Shown: positions 50,609 to 59,720, counted from the first letter of the stretch. The stretch: 64,000 nucleotides of DNA from Fervidibacter sinensis (GCA_032161045.1 JAVHTH010000002.1), one strand, 5' to 3'. Made by a program: numbers and translations. Notes: a model not told the origin generated them from the letters alone.

Positions 50609-51139
50609 TCAAAGGCAAGTGTAAATCACAATGCCGTCAACATTGAGCAAATCTTCGTCAAGGGAGACGAAAGCGTTAACACCTGCATCCAAAGCGACGG
50701 CTACATGGTAAGCGTCGGTCGGAAGCAAGTTGTATCGTCGCATCAAGATGAAAGCGATGTCTTTTGCGCTTTCGGAAGTTGGAAGGTAAATTGCGCCACG
50801 ATCCAATTCGGTTTTGACATTTTCAACCTCGTCCATCGCAGTTTGGAAAACTTGAGGGACAGTTCGCAAAATGTCTTCCCACCTTTGTCCTGTCCTTATG
50901 GCTTCCCGCATAAGGGAGCGCCTGAGAATGTAAAATGCAACTTCATTGTAAACAAAATCGCTAACGACGCAGACGATTCCTTCTGTTTGAAGGCGAGAGA
51001 AGAACTCGCGGCATTCACGATGGAATGGGTCGTGCCTTGCGCGCAATGCGATAACGAAAGAAGAGTTCAAATAGACAATTGGTTCAAGAGCATCATGAAA
51101 GTTTCGTCTTTCCGCCACTTCGCCTCCACCCCATCTCAC
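50609..51139 (-). CDS. PIN-domain protein, copy 1 (probable VapC-like toxin)
   Basis: 176 residues from GTG 51139 (matched to the start of copy 2; longer frames to 51184 exist). PIN fold: VYLNSSFVIAL at the first acidic position, VSDFVYNEVAF (Glu), LPTDAYHVAVALDAG (Asp) and FVSLDEDLL (Asp). The first conserved Asp is Asn25 here, as in copy 2. PIN toxins cut RNA with Mg2+. The start lies inside the antitoxin-like gene, which ends at 51093 (47 bp overlap), a typical coupled pair. The last 40 or so residues are nearly identical to copy 2. Transcribed opposite to the efflux operon. Confidence 0.85.
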   Translation of the reverse strand: MRWGGGEVAERRNFHDALEPIVYLNSSFVIALRARHDPFHRECREFFSRLQTEGIVCVVSDFVYNEVAFYILRRSLMREAIRTGQRWEDILRTVPQVFQTAMDEVENVKTELDRGAIYLPTSESAKDIAFILMRRYNLLPTDAYHVAVALDAGVNAFVSLDEDLLNVDGIVIYTCL

Positions 51140-51311
51140 GCCAGAGTTCTTCAAGCAACTCTGGTTCAGTTTCATCCTTGCCAATTATTCGTTCCCATGC
51201 CTCCTTCCATTGTTGGAGCAACTCTTCCGTTGGCGGGTAAGGCCAACCTTTCCTTTTCCAAGCCTCTTGAATTTTCGGTGGCAATTCTTCCCACTTCGGA
51301 AACTTGGGCAT
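51093..51311 (-). CDS. Antitoxin-like small protein, copy 1
   Basis: 72 residues from ATG 51311, which has CGGAGGTG 8 nt upstream. MPKFPKWEELPPKIQEAWKR then a Trp-rich helical part (PPTEELLQQWKEAWERI) and ending ELLEELWREMGWRR. It matches the protein at 51837-52067 along its length. No DNA-binding motif is recognised. Its position upstream of and overlapping the PIN gene suggests the neutralising partner. Function inferred from arrangement only. Confidence 0.65.
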   Translation of the reverse strand: MPKFPKWEELPPKIQEAWKRKGWPYPPTEELLQQWKEAWERIIGKDETEPELLEELWREMGWRRSGGKTKLS

Positions 51312-51340
51312 TGAAAACACCTCCGAAGGAAAAGCATAAC
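51309..51340. repeat. 32-nt direct repeat, copy 1 of tandem toxin-antitoxin duplication
   Basis: The 32 bases are identical to 52065-52096. The block includes the antitoxin start codon and its CGGAGGTG site, 756 bp apart. It marks a tandem duplication of the antitoxin-PIN unit. Confidence 0.9.
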
Positions 51341-51361
51341 TCATTGAATTCAACTCAAAAT

Positions 51362-51892
51362 TCACAAGCAGGTGTAAACAACGATGCCGTCAACATTGAG
51401 CAAATCTTCGTCAAGGGAGACGAAGGCGTTAACGCCTGCATCCAAAGCGATAGCGACATGGTAAGCGTCGGTCGGAAGCAAGTTGTATCGTCGCATCAAG
51501 GCGAAAGCGAGGTCGTGAGCAGTTTCGGTTACTGGCAGCAAAAGAGTGTTTCGCTTCAACTCTGCTTTGATAAGTTCCACTTCGTCCATTGCCGCTTGGA
51601 AAACTTGTGGGTTGAGTCTCATCACATGTTTCCACCACTGACCAGTTTTCCTGGCTTCCTGCAGCAATGCTTGATGAAGGATGTGGAAAGCAACTTCATT
51701 GTAAGTGAAATCACTCACAACGCAGATGATGCCTTCATTCTGCAGCCTTTTAGAGAAAGCCACACATTCGTTGTGGAATGGGTCATTGGGTTGCCAATAC
51801 GCAATGATAAAAGACGAATTCAGGTAGACAATGGGCTCAAGAGCGTCGTGAAAGTTTCTTTGCTCGCTCAAACCAAGTCCACCCCATTTCAC
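51362..51892 (-). CDS. PIN-domain protein, copy 2 (probable VapC-like toxin)
   Basis: 176 residues from ATG 51892. Same motifs as copy 1: VYLNSSFIIAY (Asn25 where Asp is usual), VSDFTYNEVAF, LPTDAYHVAIALDAG and FVSLDEDLL. Overlaps its antitoxin-like partner (ends at 51837) by 56 bp. The stop lies 50 bp before the start of antitoxin copy 1. Central regions have diverged more than the C-terminus, so the duplication is not very recent or the C-terminus is under stronger constraint. Confidence 0.85.
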   Translation of the reverse strand: MKWGGLGLSEQRNFHDALEPIVYLNSSFIIAYWQPNDPFHNECVAFSKRLQNEGIICVVSDFTYNEVAFHILHQALLQEARKTGQWWKHVMRLNPQVFQAAMDEVELIKAELKRNTLLLPVTETAHDLAFALMRRYNLLPTDAYHVAIALDAGVNAFVSLDEDLLNVDGIVVYTCL

Positions 51893-52067
51893 GATAGATT
51901 TCTTCCAGCAACTCGGGATCAGTCTTGCCCCGTCCCTGCAAACGCTCCCATGCTTCTTTCCATTGCTGCTTCAGTTTTTCGTCAGGCGGGTAAGTCCAGC
52001 CTTTTCGCTTCAGAAGTTCCTGAATTTTTGGTGGAAGGTCTTCAAGGCGCTTGGGCTTGTTCGGCAT
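51837..52067 (-). CDS. Antitoxin-like small protein, copy 2
   Basis: 76 residues from ATG 52067 (CGGAGGTG 8 nt upstream). MPNKPKRLEDLPPKIQELLK, then TYPPDEKLKQQWKEAWERLQGRGKTDPELLEEIYREMGWTW. Same design as copy 1. The start codon lies 71 bp from the start of the RND pump gene on the other strand, so the promoters of the toxin module must lie within or beyond the pump's 5' end. Confidence 0.65.
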   Translation of the reverse strand: MPNKPKRLEDLPPKIQELLKRKGWTYPPDEKLKQQWKEAWERLQGRGKTDPELLEEIYREMGWTWFERAKKLSRRS

Positions 52068-52096
52068 TGAAAACACCTCCGAAGGAAAAGCATAAC
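52065..52096. repeat. 32-nt direct repeat, copy 2
   Basis: Identical to 51309-51340; the second end of the tandem duplication of the toxin-antitoxin unit. Confidence 0.9.
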
Positions 52097-52137
52097 GCAT
52101 CTGCAAGCATGAAAGATGCAAAAGGAGGCGAAATGAG

Positions 52138-55100
52138 ATGGGTTTGGTTGAATTAGCGGTCCGAAGACCTGTTTTGGTCTTGATGGTCATAGGGGCGTTG
52201 GTTGTTCTCGGCTTGAGGGCATACAATGACTTGGTCTTGGAACTTTACCCTCGCATTGATTTCCCTTTCGTAGTCGTGACGACCGTCTATCCGGGAGCGA
52301 ACCCGGAAGAAGTTGAAACTCAAGTGACCAAGAAGATTGAAGATGCAGTGGCAACAATCAGTGGTGTCCGCCATGTTCAGTCACAGTCCCAACAGAACCT
52401 TTCTGTCGTGATGATTGAGTTTGAGTTGGAAGTTGATGTTGACGAGGCTGCAGCAGATGTCCGAAGCCGTATCTCCGCTATCAGGGGACAGTTACCCAAC
52501 GGTGTTGAAGAACCTTCGGTGATGAAGTTTGATGTGGGAATGTTGCCCGTCGTTTCATTCGCAATGACGGGAAACAGACCGATGTGGCAACTGAGAAAAC
52601 TCGCGGATGATGTCATTGCACCTCGCTTAAGCCGAATCCCCGGTGTCGCACAAGTCACCGTCACAGGCGGTGAGGAGCGTGAGATTCAAGTCAATGTCTA
52701 CAAGGATCGCTTGGCTGCTTACAAGTTGACCCTCAACGATGTCGTCAGGGCGTTGAGCATGGCGAACTTAAATATCCCCGCTGGGTCAATAAAGCAAACG
52801 GACAAAGAGTATCTCGTTCGTTCTGTCGGCGAATTCACTGACCTTGAGCAAATCCGGGAAACGATAATCCGCTACGGCGACCGAAGGATGGGATGGATGA
52901 CAACGCCGGTTCGCGTCCGAGATGTCGCTGATGTGGTTGACACTGTTAAGGAACGAGAACAGTTAACGCGCTTGAACGGGAAAGACAGCGTGGGAATTGC
53001 CGTGATGCGCCGTTCCGACGCAAACACTGTTGAAGTCGCGGAAAATGTCAAGAAGACATTGCGAGATTTGAAGCGTCAACTCCCGCCGGACATTGAATTC
53101 GCCATCGCCATTGACCAATCAACTTTCGTTTTGGGAGCGCTCCACGATATCCAGCAAGCATTGATTCTCGGCGTCATTTTGGGTCTAATCGTTGTGCTGA
53201 TTTTCTTGCGCAACTGGCGAAGCACCATCATCATCGGCACTGTGGTTCCTGTCGCTTTCATCGCTACCTTCCTCGTCGTTCGGTTCGCCGGTTACACACT
53301 CAACTTCATGGTCATGTTGGGATTGGCTCTTTCAGTCGGTCCGGTCATTGACATCGCGATTGTCGCTCTGGAAAACATCTATAGGCACATGGAACAAGGC
53401 GAGCCACCTATTAAGGCGACTCTTGAAGGGTTGCGTGAGTTGGGTGAAGCCATAATCGCCGTGACTGGAACAAACTTGGTCGTTTTCGTGCCGCTGATTT
53501 TCCTCGGCGCAATTGTGGGTAGGTTCTTCAGACCGTTCGCAACTACCGTCGTCGGTGCAACTGTTTTCGCTTTGTTCGTCGTTTTCTTCTTGCTCCCGAT
53601 GTTAACTGCGCGAACTTTCCGCGAAACGGAAGCAATGCGAGTTGCTGAGCCGCCAAAATGGTGGCGGCAAATTGAAACTGCATATGAGACTTTGCTCCGT
53701 TGGATGCTTTCCCATCGCGCCTTCGTCATGGTCATGGGCAACTTCGTGTTGATAAATGTCCTTGCCTTCATGATGCCAGCACAAGTTAGATACTTTGTGG
53801 CTGCATTGACAATTGTTGTTGGACTTATTGGCGCAATAGTGGTGCGAACTCAATGGAAGCCATTTATTGCGACTGCTTTGGGGCTTGCATTGTTGACTTC
53901 CGTCGTCCAGATTCAACCCCGTTTCGGTTTCATGGCTTCAGCGGACGAAGGCATGGTTCACTTGATTTTGGAGTTTCCATCTTACTACAGCCTTGAGCAG
54001 ACGGACAAAGTTGTTAGGCGAATTGAGCGATTCGTTGGAAAGTTGCCTGAAGTTGAATCTTACTTCACCAATGTGGGGACAACAGGGGTAAGTGCCCGCG
54101 GCTCCGGAAATTTTGGACCTCAGTTTGCCAACATCTTCATCAAGTTAGTTGACAGAAACAAGCGGGAACGCTCGGATAAAGAATTCGCGGAGTTTCTTTC
54201 CTTCTGGGTTCGCAAAAATGTTCCAGAAGCAGTTTCCGTAGAATCACAGGCACAAACCGGTGTAGTCCGCATGGGGGCTGATGTGACCCTTGAAGTGAGA
54301 GGGGGGACAGGAACGGATAGAACCGTGCTTGTCCGAGTCGCAAAGCGAGTAGCGGAAAAACTTTCCCAGATGCCAGAAGTCCGAGATGTCAAAATCAGTT
54401 GGCGTCCTGCAAGACCAGAATTGCGCGTCATTGTTGACAGAGACAAAGCCGCCGATATGGGCTTTTCCATCGCTGAAGTGGGAGCAATTGTCCGAACTGC
54501 TATCAACGGCAACGACGACCTCAAATACAAGGAGAACGGCGAAGAATACCCAATCAGGATTTGGCTCGCAAAACAAGATAGACAACGCCCCGAAGATATC
54601 GCCAGTTTGTTCATCGGTCCGGGAATGCGTGAAACACCTGTGACATTGGGAGAGTTAGCAGAAGTGAAGTTGGACCAAGCACCTGTAACTCTTGAGCGGA
54701 AGGACCGCGAAAACATGATTCAAGTCACCGCTAATTTGGCACCTTGGGCTTCTTTGGGCAATGTTCAACAGAAAATCATGCAGCAGGTTCTGAAAGAAGT
54801 TGACACTGAAGGCACGCAGGTTGTTTTCGGTGGCATGTTTGAGCGAATGCAAGAGAACATGGCTCAACTGGGCGGTGCGCTTCGGCTTTCTGTCATCCTG
54901 TTATACATGCTTATGGCGGCACTTTACAACTCGTTGGTCATCCCGCTCTCAATCATGTTCACTGTCCCGCAAGCGTTAGTTGGTTCGTTCCTTCTGCTGA
55001 TGCTGACGGGCAAGGAATGGGGAATCGTCAGTATCATCGGCATCATAATGGTGCTCGGAATGGTGGTCAACGCAGCGATCATCTTGGTTGACTACACTGA

Positions 55101-55398
55101 AATTTTGCGGGAACGCGGTATGGAACGGATGGCTGCGGTCATTCAGGCAGGCAAAACCCGTTTGCGCCCCGTTATGATGACCGTTCTCGTCGCTATACTT
55201 TCGTCAATGCCTACAGCCCTTGAGTGGGGTCGCGGTGCGGAGTTGCGCTCGCCGATGGCAATTGCTGTCATCGGCGGACTTGCTGTTTCAACTGTTTTGA
55301 CTCTGCTCGTCGTTCCAGTCGCTTATACCGTCGTTGACGACATCGTTCAAATTGTTCGTAAGTGGCGGGCAAAACGGTTTGGTGCTCAATTAGCGTAG
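52138..55398 (+). CDS. RND-family efflux pump (HAE/CusA-like inner-membrane transporter)
   Basis: 1086 residues; AAAGGAGG upstream of the ATG. Two-fold repeat of the AcrB topology: N-terminal helix, large periplasmic loop (about 35-330), helices 2-6 (about 335-510), helices 7 and after, second loop (about 590-880) and final helices (about 890-1070). In TM4, GLALSVGPVIDIAIVALEN has Asp405 and Ile406 where AcrB has the Asp407-Asp408 proton relay. In TM10 GMVVNAAIILVDY carries Asn instead of Lys940. A proton-coupled pump with an altered relay, or substrate coupling of a different kind. Completes the tripartite system with the TolC and adaptor genes. Confidence 0.94.
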   Translation: MGLVELAVRRPVLVLMVIGALVVLGLRAYNDLVLELYPRIDFPFVVVTTVYPGANPEEVETQVTKKIEDAVATISGVRHVQSQSQQNLSVVMIEFELEVDVDEAAADVRSRISAIRGQLPNGVEEPSVMKFDVGMLPVVSFAMTGNRPMWQLRKLADDVIAPRLSRIPGVAQVTVTGGEEREIQVNVYKDRLAAYKLTLNDVVRALSMANLNIPAGSIKQTDKEYLVRSVGEFTDLEQIRETIIRYGDRRMGWMTTPVRVRDVADVVDTVKEREQLTRLNGKDSVGIAVMRRSDANTVEVAENVKKTLRDLKRQLPPDIEFAIAIDQSTFVLGALHDIQQALILGVILGLIVVLIFLRNWRSTIIIGTVVPVAFIATFLVVRFAGYTLNFMVMLGLALSVGPVIDIAIVALENIYRHMEQGEPPIKATLEGLRELGEAIIAVTGTNLVVFVPLIFLGAIVGRFFRPFATTVVGATVFALFVVFFLLPMLTARTFRETEAMRVAEPPKWWRQIETAYETLLRWMLSHRAFVMVMGNFVLINVLAFMMPAQVRYFVAALTIVVGLIGAIVVRTQWKPFIATALGLALLTSVVQIQPRFGFMASADEGMVHLILEFPSYYSLEQTDKVVRRIERFVGKLPEVESYFTNVGTTGVSARGSGNFGPQFANIFIKLVDRNKRERSDKEFAEFLSFWVRKNVPEAVSVESQAQTGVVRMGADVTLEVRGGTGTDRTVLVRVAKRVAEKLSQMPEVRDVKISWRPARPELRVIVDRDKAADMGFSIAEVGAIVRTAINGNDDLKYKENGEEYPIRIWLAKQDRQRPEDIASLFIGPGMRETPVTLGELAEVKLDQAPVTLERKDRENMIQVTANLAPWASLGNVQQKIMQQVLKEVDTEGTQVVFGGMFERMQENMAQLGGALRLSVILLYMLMAALYNSLVIPLSIMFTVPQALVGSFLLLMLTGKEWGIVSIIGIIMVLGMVVNAAIILVDYTEILRERGMERMAAVIQAGKTRLRPVMMTVLVAILSSMPTALEWGRGAELRSPMAIAVIGGLAVSTVLTLLVVPVAYTVVDDIVQIVRKWRAKRFGAQLA

Positions 55399-55433
55399 CA
55401 GGCAGAATTAAACCCAACCTTGCAAATGTGCTG

Positions 55434-56834
55434 TCACCTTTTTGTTTCCCAGACAATGTCACCCGCTACCCATCGCGGCTTCCCTTCTACCCCACCGTCA
55501 TCCTTAAAGTCCTGACCGATGCTCCAAATTTTGAAACCGTTTCTTAAACGCTCGTATCTCAAAGGCTTGCCGTCAAAGGGGTCGGTAGGCACATTGGGCA
55601 AATACTTGGGCACAAGTTCTTGCAAGGTTTCTGGGTAACGCCCATGTTCATGCCGATACAACCGCAAAGCAATTGCAACTTGGGTAAGCCGTTGGAGAGC
55701 ATGATAGTGAGCGGCTTTACTGAAAATACTGGACATAGTGGGCACGAACAATCTGGCTGCAAAATTTTCGTCCCAAAACAGTTCCACACCACCCAAGTTC
55801 AATTTCTTGACAGGACGGTCAACTTCACGCTGCCACTGGCTTTCCAACTCCTTTAACTTTTTCTGGTCGTAAGGCACGCCTTTGCGGGCAAGGCTTAATA
55901 CTGCTTCATAGTGCTTCAGCAAAATCAGTTCGTTGCGGGCTATCAATGTGTTTTTGTCTCTCAACCAAATTGCCGCATTCACTTGCAAAGGACCGTAACT
56001 GCTGCCGTAGATCAAATTGCCCAACTCGTTTAACGATTTTCGCGACGCTTTCCTGTTCATCCAATCGCAGGTGATAATGCTCATAACTCGCTCAGATTGA
56101 ATTGCACGCACGAAGTCGCGGTCAACATTCCAAGCCAACAACTCCGCTAACAGAGCACGATATGACTTCGGTGAAGCATCGGCATCTGAAAGGACTTGTT
56201 GCAACCCGTTGACAGTGATAGCGAAAATTGCCCCTTGAACGAGGAAGCCAATAACAAGCGACGGTTCATCCCCTATCCGGCGAACCAATTTCAGTGCTGT
56301 CAAGTGGCTTTCAATTGCGCCATCAATATCACCCTGTCTTTTCCTCCACTTCCCTTCAGCGACTAACAGCCTTGCAAATTCGCGGAACTTGGAAAATTGG
56401 GGGAACATGACATTCATCGGGTTTTCAACGCTCCAATCGGTCATGCGCATGTGAGGGTAGTTAAGCGCTTGGCGCAAGGTTTGAAGGGCAGGTCGTGTTT
56501 CCTTAAGCGCTTTTTGAACATCGGTGAGGCTGAAGGGTTTAGTCGGTTGCCTGCTGATGAACTCGTAAATGCTGTCCGAGACCGATCGTGGCAGTTTCCT
56601 CTCAGCCATTTCCAACTGTGTGATAGCATACCTGTAGAGCAAAGTCCCATCTTGATTTGCTGAGACAGGTGGGAGCAAATCCGCAAGTTTTGTCGGTTCG
56701 CCCAACTGCTGAAGCCTTGCCAACTCTTTTTGCACTTGCACAAAAAGTGAATTCCGTTTTGCCTTACTCCCCGCCCAAATCAGCAACAAAAGGGCAAAAA
56801 CGATAGCGGCAATAAAACAAGCCCATCTTCGCAT
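55434..56834 (-). CDS. Membrane-anchored protein with pseudopilin-like C-terminus
   Basis: 466 residues. N-terminal membrane anchor (about 5-22: CFIAAIVFALLLLIW). The middle (about 60-350) is helical and contains a TPR-like stretch (RKRQGDIDGAIESHLTALKLVRRIGDE). The last 90 residues, ALRLYRHEHGRYPETLQELV, then VPTDPFDGKPLRYERL and WSIGQDFKDDGG, match the C-terminal part of type II secretion pseudopilins (GspG-like). Here they are not preceded by a pilin N-terminus. Such proteins are known from Planctomycetes-type genomes. Role unknown. Lies convergent with the RND pump. Confidence 0.65.
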   Translation of the reverse strand: MRRWACFIAAIVFALLLLIWAGSKAKRNSLFVQVQKELARLQQLGEPTKLADLLPPVSANQDGTLLYRYAITQLEMAERKLPRSVSDSIYEFISRQPTKPFSLTDVQKALKETRPALQTLRQALNYPHMRMTDWSVENPMNVMFPQFSKFREFARLLVAEGKWRKRQGDIDGAIESHLTALKLVRRIGDEPSLVIGFLVQGAIFAITVNGLQQVLSDADASPKSYRALLAELLAWNVDRDFVRAIQSERVMSIITCDWMNRKASRKSLNELGNLIYGSSYGPLQVNAAIWLRDKNTLIARNELILLKHYEAVLSLARKGVPYDQKKLKELESQWQREVDRPVKKLNLGGVELFWDENFAARLFVPTMSSIFSKAAHYHALQRLTQVAIALRLYRHEHGRYPETLQELVPKYLPNVPTDPFDGKPLRYERLRNGFKIWSIGQDFKDDGGVEGKPRWVAGDIVWETKR

Positions 56835-56914
56835 GGAAATTCCCTTCCCGTCCTTAAGTTTAGGCTTTGTGCCCCACCTGAATAATTCGCAAACGACAAC
56901 TCGCGACTCTCAAT

Positions 56915-57451
56915 TTACGGGAATTGAACCAGCGTTATGACCTCGTATCCTTGCAACTTCTCCCGCCCTTTTAGGTCCGTCAATTCAACAACAAAAGCGA
57001 AGGAGTCAATGACCCCACCTGCTTGAAGGACAAGCCGTGCTGCGGCGTGAGCAGTTCCGCCGGTAGCCAAAAGGTCATCCATTATCAACACCCGTTGACC
57101 CGGCTTGATTGCGTCAACATGCATCTCAAGTGCTTCAATCCCATACTCAAGGGCGTAGTGAACTTTGTAGGTCATATATGGCAGTTTGCCAGATTTGCGG
57201 AGCGGCACGAAACCTGCTCCAAGCCTGACCGCAAGGGGCGCAGCGAAAATGAACCCCCGCGATTCAACGGCTGCAATGACATCAATTTTTCGGTCCTTGT
57301 AAATTTGCTCAAAAGTGTCAATGACTGCACGGAAAAGGTCAGGGTTTTGGAGCACGGGCGTGATGTCCCTGAACAAAATGCCCGGCTTCGGAAAGTCAGG
57401 GATGTTGCGAATCGTCTCTTTCAACCCCGGAACAACAGGAACGGTCACCAT
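56915..57451 (-). CDS. apt: Adenine phosphoribosyltransferase
   Basis: 178 residues, full length; AAGGAGGT before the ATG. PRPP-binding motif VLIMDDLLATGGTAHAA, and family segments RNIPDFPKPGILFRDITPVL and VESRGFIFAAPLAVRLGAGFVPLRK. It makes AMP from adenine and PRPP (purine salvage) in the cytosol. 78 bp from the VWA gene upstream on the same strand. Confidence 0.97.
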   Translation of the reverse strand: MVTVPVVPGLKETIRNIPDFPKPGILFRDITPVLQNPDLFRAVIDTFEQIYKDRKIDVIAAVESRGFIFAAPLAVRLGAGFVPLRKSGKLPYMTYKVHYALEYGIEALEMHVDAIKPGQRVLIMDDLLATGGTAHAAARLVLQAGGVIDSFAFVVELTDLKGREKLQGYEVITLVQFP

Positions 57452-57528
57452 CGCTTCTCAACCTCCTTGCCTCTTTTGCGTTTTCTCAGGTTTCCCCGAG
57501 GAAAGTTTGTCATTTGCGACCTTCTCCT

Positions 57529-58536
57529 CTAAGTTTTGAACGAGCGAGTCAGCCAAGTTTCACCAAGCAATAACAGCGCACTGAGCAAAACGAGTAGCGG
57601 GAAAAGTTCTCGCCACTGAGCAACTTGCCTTGTCCAAACCCTTTGCCTGTAACCATTCAAGTCACGCACCAAAGCATCAACTTCCCGTTGTGTGTCCACA
57701 GGCAAATAAACTTTGCCACCAGTTTTGCGAGCGATGTATTGCAAAGGCTCAAGCGTCAATTTGGAAACGGCAATCCCGCCTTGGGCATCTCGCTTGTAGC
57801 CCCTTACAGTCCCTGTCTCCGTCACTTCAGGCACAGGTGCGCCCTTTTCTGTCCCAATAGCAAAAGCGAAAACCGTCACGCCTGCCTTTGCGCACTCATT
57901 CGCAACTTGCTTCCAATTGCTACCTTGATCCTCACCGTCCGTCAAGAGAACGATCACGCTGCCCCTTGTTTCCTGCTTTTGCTTGCCCTTCAGGAGTTTA
58001 AGAGAAGCGGTCAAGCCTTCAGCGATATAAGTCGTTGGGTTGTAAACCATCAAGGAAGGCGAAATCAAGTCAAGGTAGGTTCTGACGATGCTCAAATCAT
58101 GGGTAAGGGGGCAAAGCGGGAAGCCACTGCCGCCAAAAACCGCAAGACCAACTCGGTCGCCCGGCTGCAATCGTTTCATCAAGTTGGCAATTATCGCTTG
58201 CGCGAATTCCAATCGCGATGGCTTGATGTCTTCGCACAACATGCTGTGGGAAACATCAAGGCAAACGATAATGTCAACACCTTGGACCGGCACCGCAATC
58301 TTACCGGCAAAGTATCTCGGTTGAGACAAAGCGACTGTTAAGAGCAGAGTCGCAGTGCCGAACAAAAGCACTTGCCGTCTCATTCTTCGCCACCAACGAT
58401 TGGCTTCCTCGGCGCTGAGCCAAAAAGTCAACCGTTTGCGTTTCTGCTTCATCCCCCACGCTATCGCGACCATCGCGAGCAACCAGAATGGAATCAACAA
58501 GAGCGCTTGTGGTCTTGCGAATTCAAACAAGTGCAT
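57529..58536 (-). CDS. VWA-domain membrane protein, BatB-like
   Basis: 335 residues from ATG 58536, 2 nt away from the previous stop, with GGAGGGTG 8 nt upstream. Two N-terminal membrane helices (about 8-30, 50-70), a VWA domain with MIDAS DVSHS and Thr/Asp ligands (YNPTTYIAEG, LLTDGEDQGSN), and a C-terminal membrane helix (about 310-330). BatA/BatB-type proteins work with a MoxR AAA ATPase in envelope stress or oxygen tolerance; no moxR is in this window. Likely forms a pair with the upstream VWA gene. Confidence 0.88.
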   Translation of the reverse strand: MHLFEFARPQALLLIPFWLLAMVAIAWGMKQKRKRLTFWLSAEEANRWWRRMRRQVLLFGTATLLLTVALSQPRYFAGKIAVPVQGVDIIVCLDVSHSMLCEDIKPSRLEFAQAIIANLMKRLQPGDRVGLAVFGGSGFPLCPLTHDLSIVRTYLDLISPSLMVYNPTTYIAEGLTASLKLLKGKQKQETRGSVIVLLTDGEDQGSNWKQVANECAKAGVTVFAFAIGTEKGAPVPEVTETGTVRGYKRDAQGGIAVSKLTLEPLQYIARKTGGKVYLPVDTQREVDALVRDLNGYRQRVWTRQVAQWRELFPLLVLLSALLLLGETWLTRSFKT

Positions 58537-58537
58537 T

Positions 58538-59524
58538 TCATGGCACCCTCCGCCATAGGAAATGGACAAACAAACCTTCTACCAGCAAACACGCAAGTGC
58601 AACAGAAATTAACCAAACCGCCAACTCGGTCCGTTTCTGCTCCTTGCGGACGACGAGAGGGGTTGTTTCAAGTTGCAGTATGTAGCGAAGGATTGACTCC
58701 AAAGTGCCTCTGTCGGCAGCGTAAAAATAGGCACCGTTGGTTCGCTGCGCAATTTCGCGCAGGAGCGGTTCGTCAAAACCTGCGACCCGACCAATTTGGG
58801 TTCGCCCCGTCAATGGGTCTTGCAAACTGACCGTCCCAGTGGAAGTTCCAATTCCTATCGTGTAGACCCTAACACCCATTGCCTCGGCAACCCTTGCAGC
58901 ATCGCGAGGCTGAACCTGACCTGCGTTGTTCATCCCGTCGGAAAGCAAAATCACGACCTTGCTTTTCGCAGGCGATGATTGAAGCCTTCTGAGGGCAACT
59001 GTCAATCCATCACCAATTGCCGTTCCGTCTTTAACGACGCCTTCCCTCGCATTTTGGACTTGGTCAAGGGCTTCAAGAAAGAAATCGTAATCGTCGGTTA
59101 GCGGACATTGAGTGTAACTTTCTGCAGCGAAAACGACCAAACCCAGCCTGTCGCCGCTGCGTTTTTGTCTCAGCAATTCAACGAAATTTCGAATAACCCG
59201 CTTCGCTGCTTCCATCCGGTTGGGCAGAAAATCGGTCGCCGTCATGCTGCCAGAAATGTCAAGGGTAAAGACGATGTCAATGCCCTCCGTGCGGACTTCT
59301 TCCCAACGGACGAGTTGGGGACGAGCCAAAGCCAAAAGCAGTGCAACTATCCCTAACCCTCGCATCAGTTTGGCAAAACCTTGCCGCCAATCTCTATCCT
59401 TTCTCCCAAAAAGTTGCAAGTTTGGGTAAGGGAAAGCGATAGGTTTCCGCCACCAAATCAGCAGCCCCCACAAAATCGCAACTATGAAAGCAAGCCAAAA
59501 TTGGGCGAAAGTCAAACTCAGCAT
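58538..59524 (-). CDS. VWA-domain membrane protein, BatA-like
   Basis: 328 residues from ATG 59524 (weak site; a longer TTG frame exists to 59542). N-terminal helices (about 8-28, 55-75), VWA domain with MIDAS DISGSMTATDF and KDGTAIGDG, LLSDGMNNAG, and a C-terminal membrane helix (about 305-325). Together with the downstream VWA gene it forms the usual BatA/BatB tandem. The 196-bp gap to hemD on the other strand contains a CTTTCGCTTCGTGGCTAACT tract that is repeated near 61860. Confidence 0.88.
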   Translation of the reverse strand: MLSLTFAQFWLAFIVAILWGLLIWWRKPIAFPYPNLQLFGRKDRDWRQGFAKLMRGLGIVALLLALARPQLVRWEEVRTEGIDIVFTLDISGSMTATDFLPNRMEAAKRVIRNFVELLRQKRSGDRLGLVVFAAESYTQCPLTDDYDFFLEALDQVQNAREGVVKDGTAIGDGLTVALRRLQSSPAKSKVVILLSDGMNNAGQVQPRDAARVAEAMGVRVYTIGIGTSTGTVSLQDPLTGRTQIGRVAGFDEPLLREIAQRTNGAYFYAADRGTLESILRYILQLETTPLVVRKEQKRTELAVWLISVALACLLVEGLFVHFLWRRVP

Positions 59525-59720
59525 TGTGGCAACACCATGCAAAAATGGTAGCGTGCCGAAAGCGAAACCGTAAACAGGCGTGAGCAGTTAAGCACAAAAC
59601 CATGCAAAGCACCATTAGGGACGGGACAAGGAATGCAGGACGAAATAAGACGCCGCTTGGCTTTCGCTTCGTGGCTAACTACGAACATTGTGCCAAACTC
59701 TCTGTCGGGTGAGAGTTGGG

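Noticed and set aside
50600..52156. 518-codon open frame on the plus strand after the adaptor
   Set aside because: It is antisense to the two antitoxin-PIN units, contains the repeated translated antisense pattern, and its product has no plausible protein character. The minus-strand genes have proper starts and known motifs.
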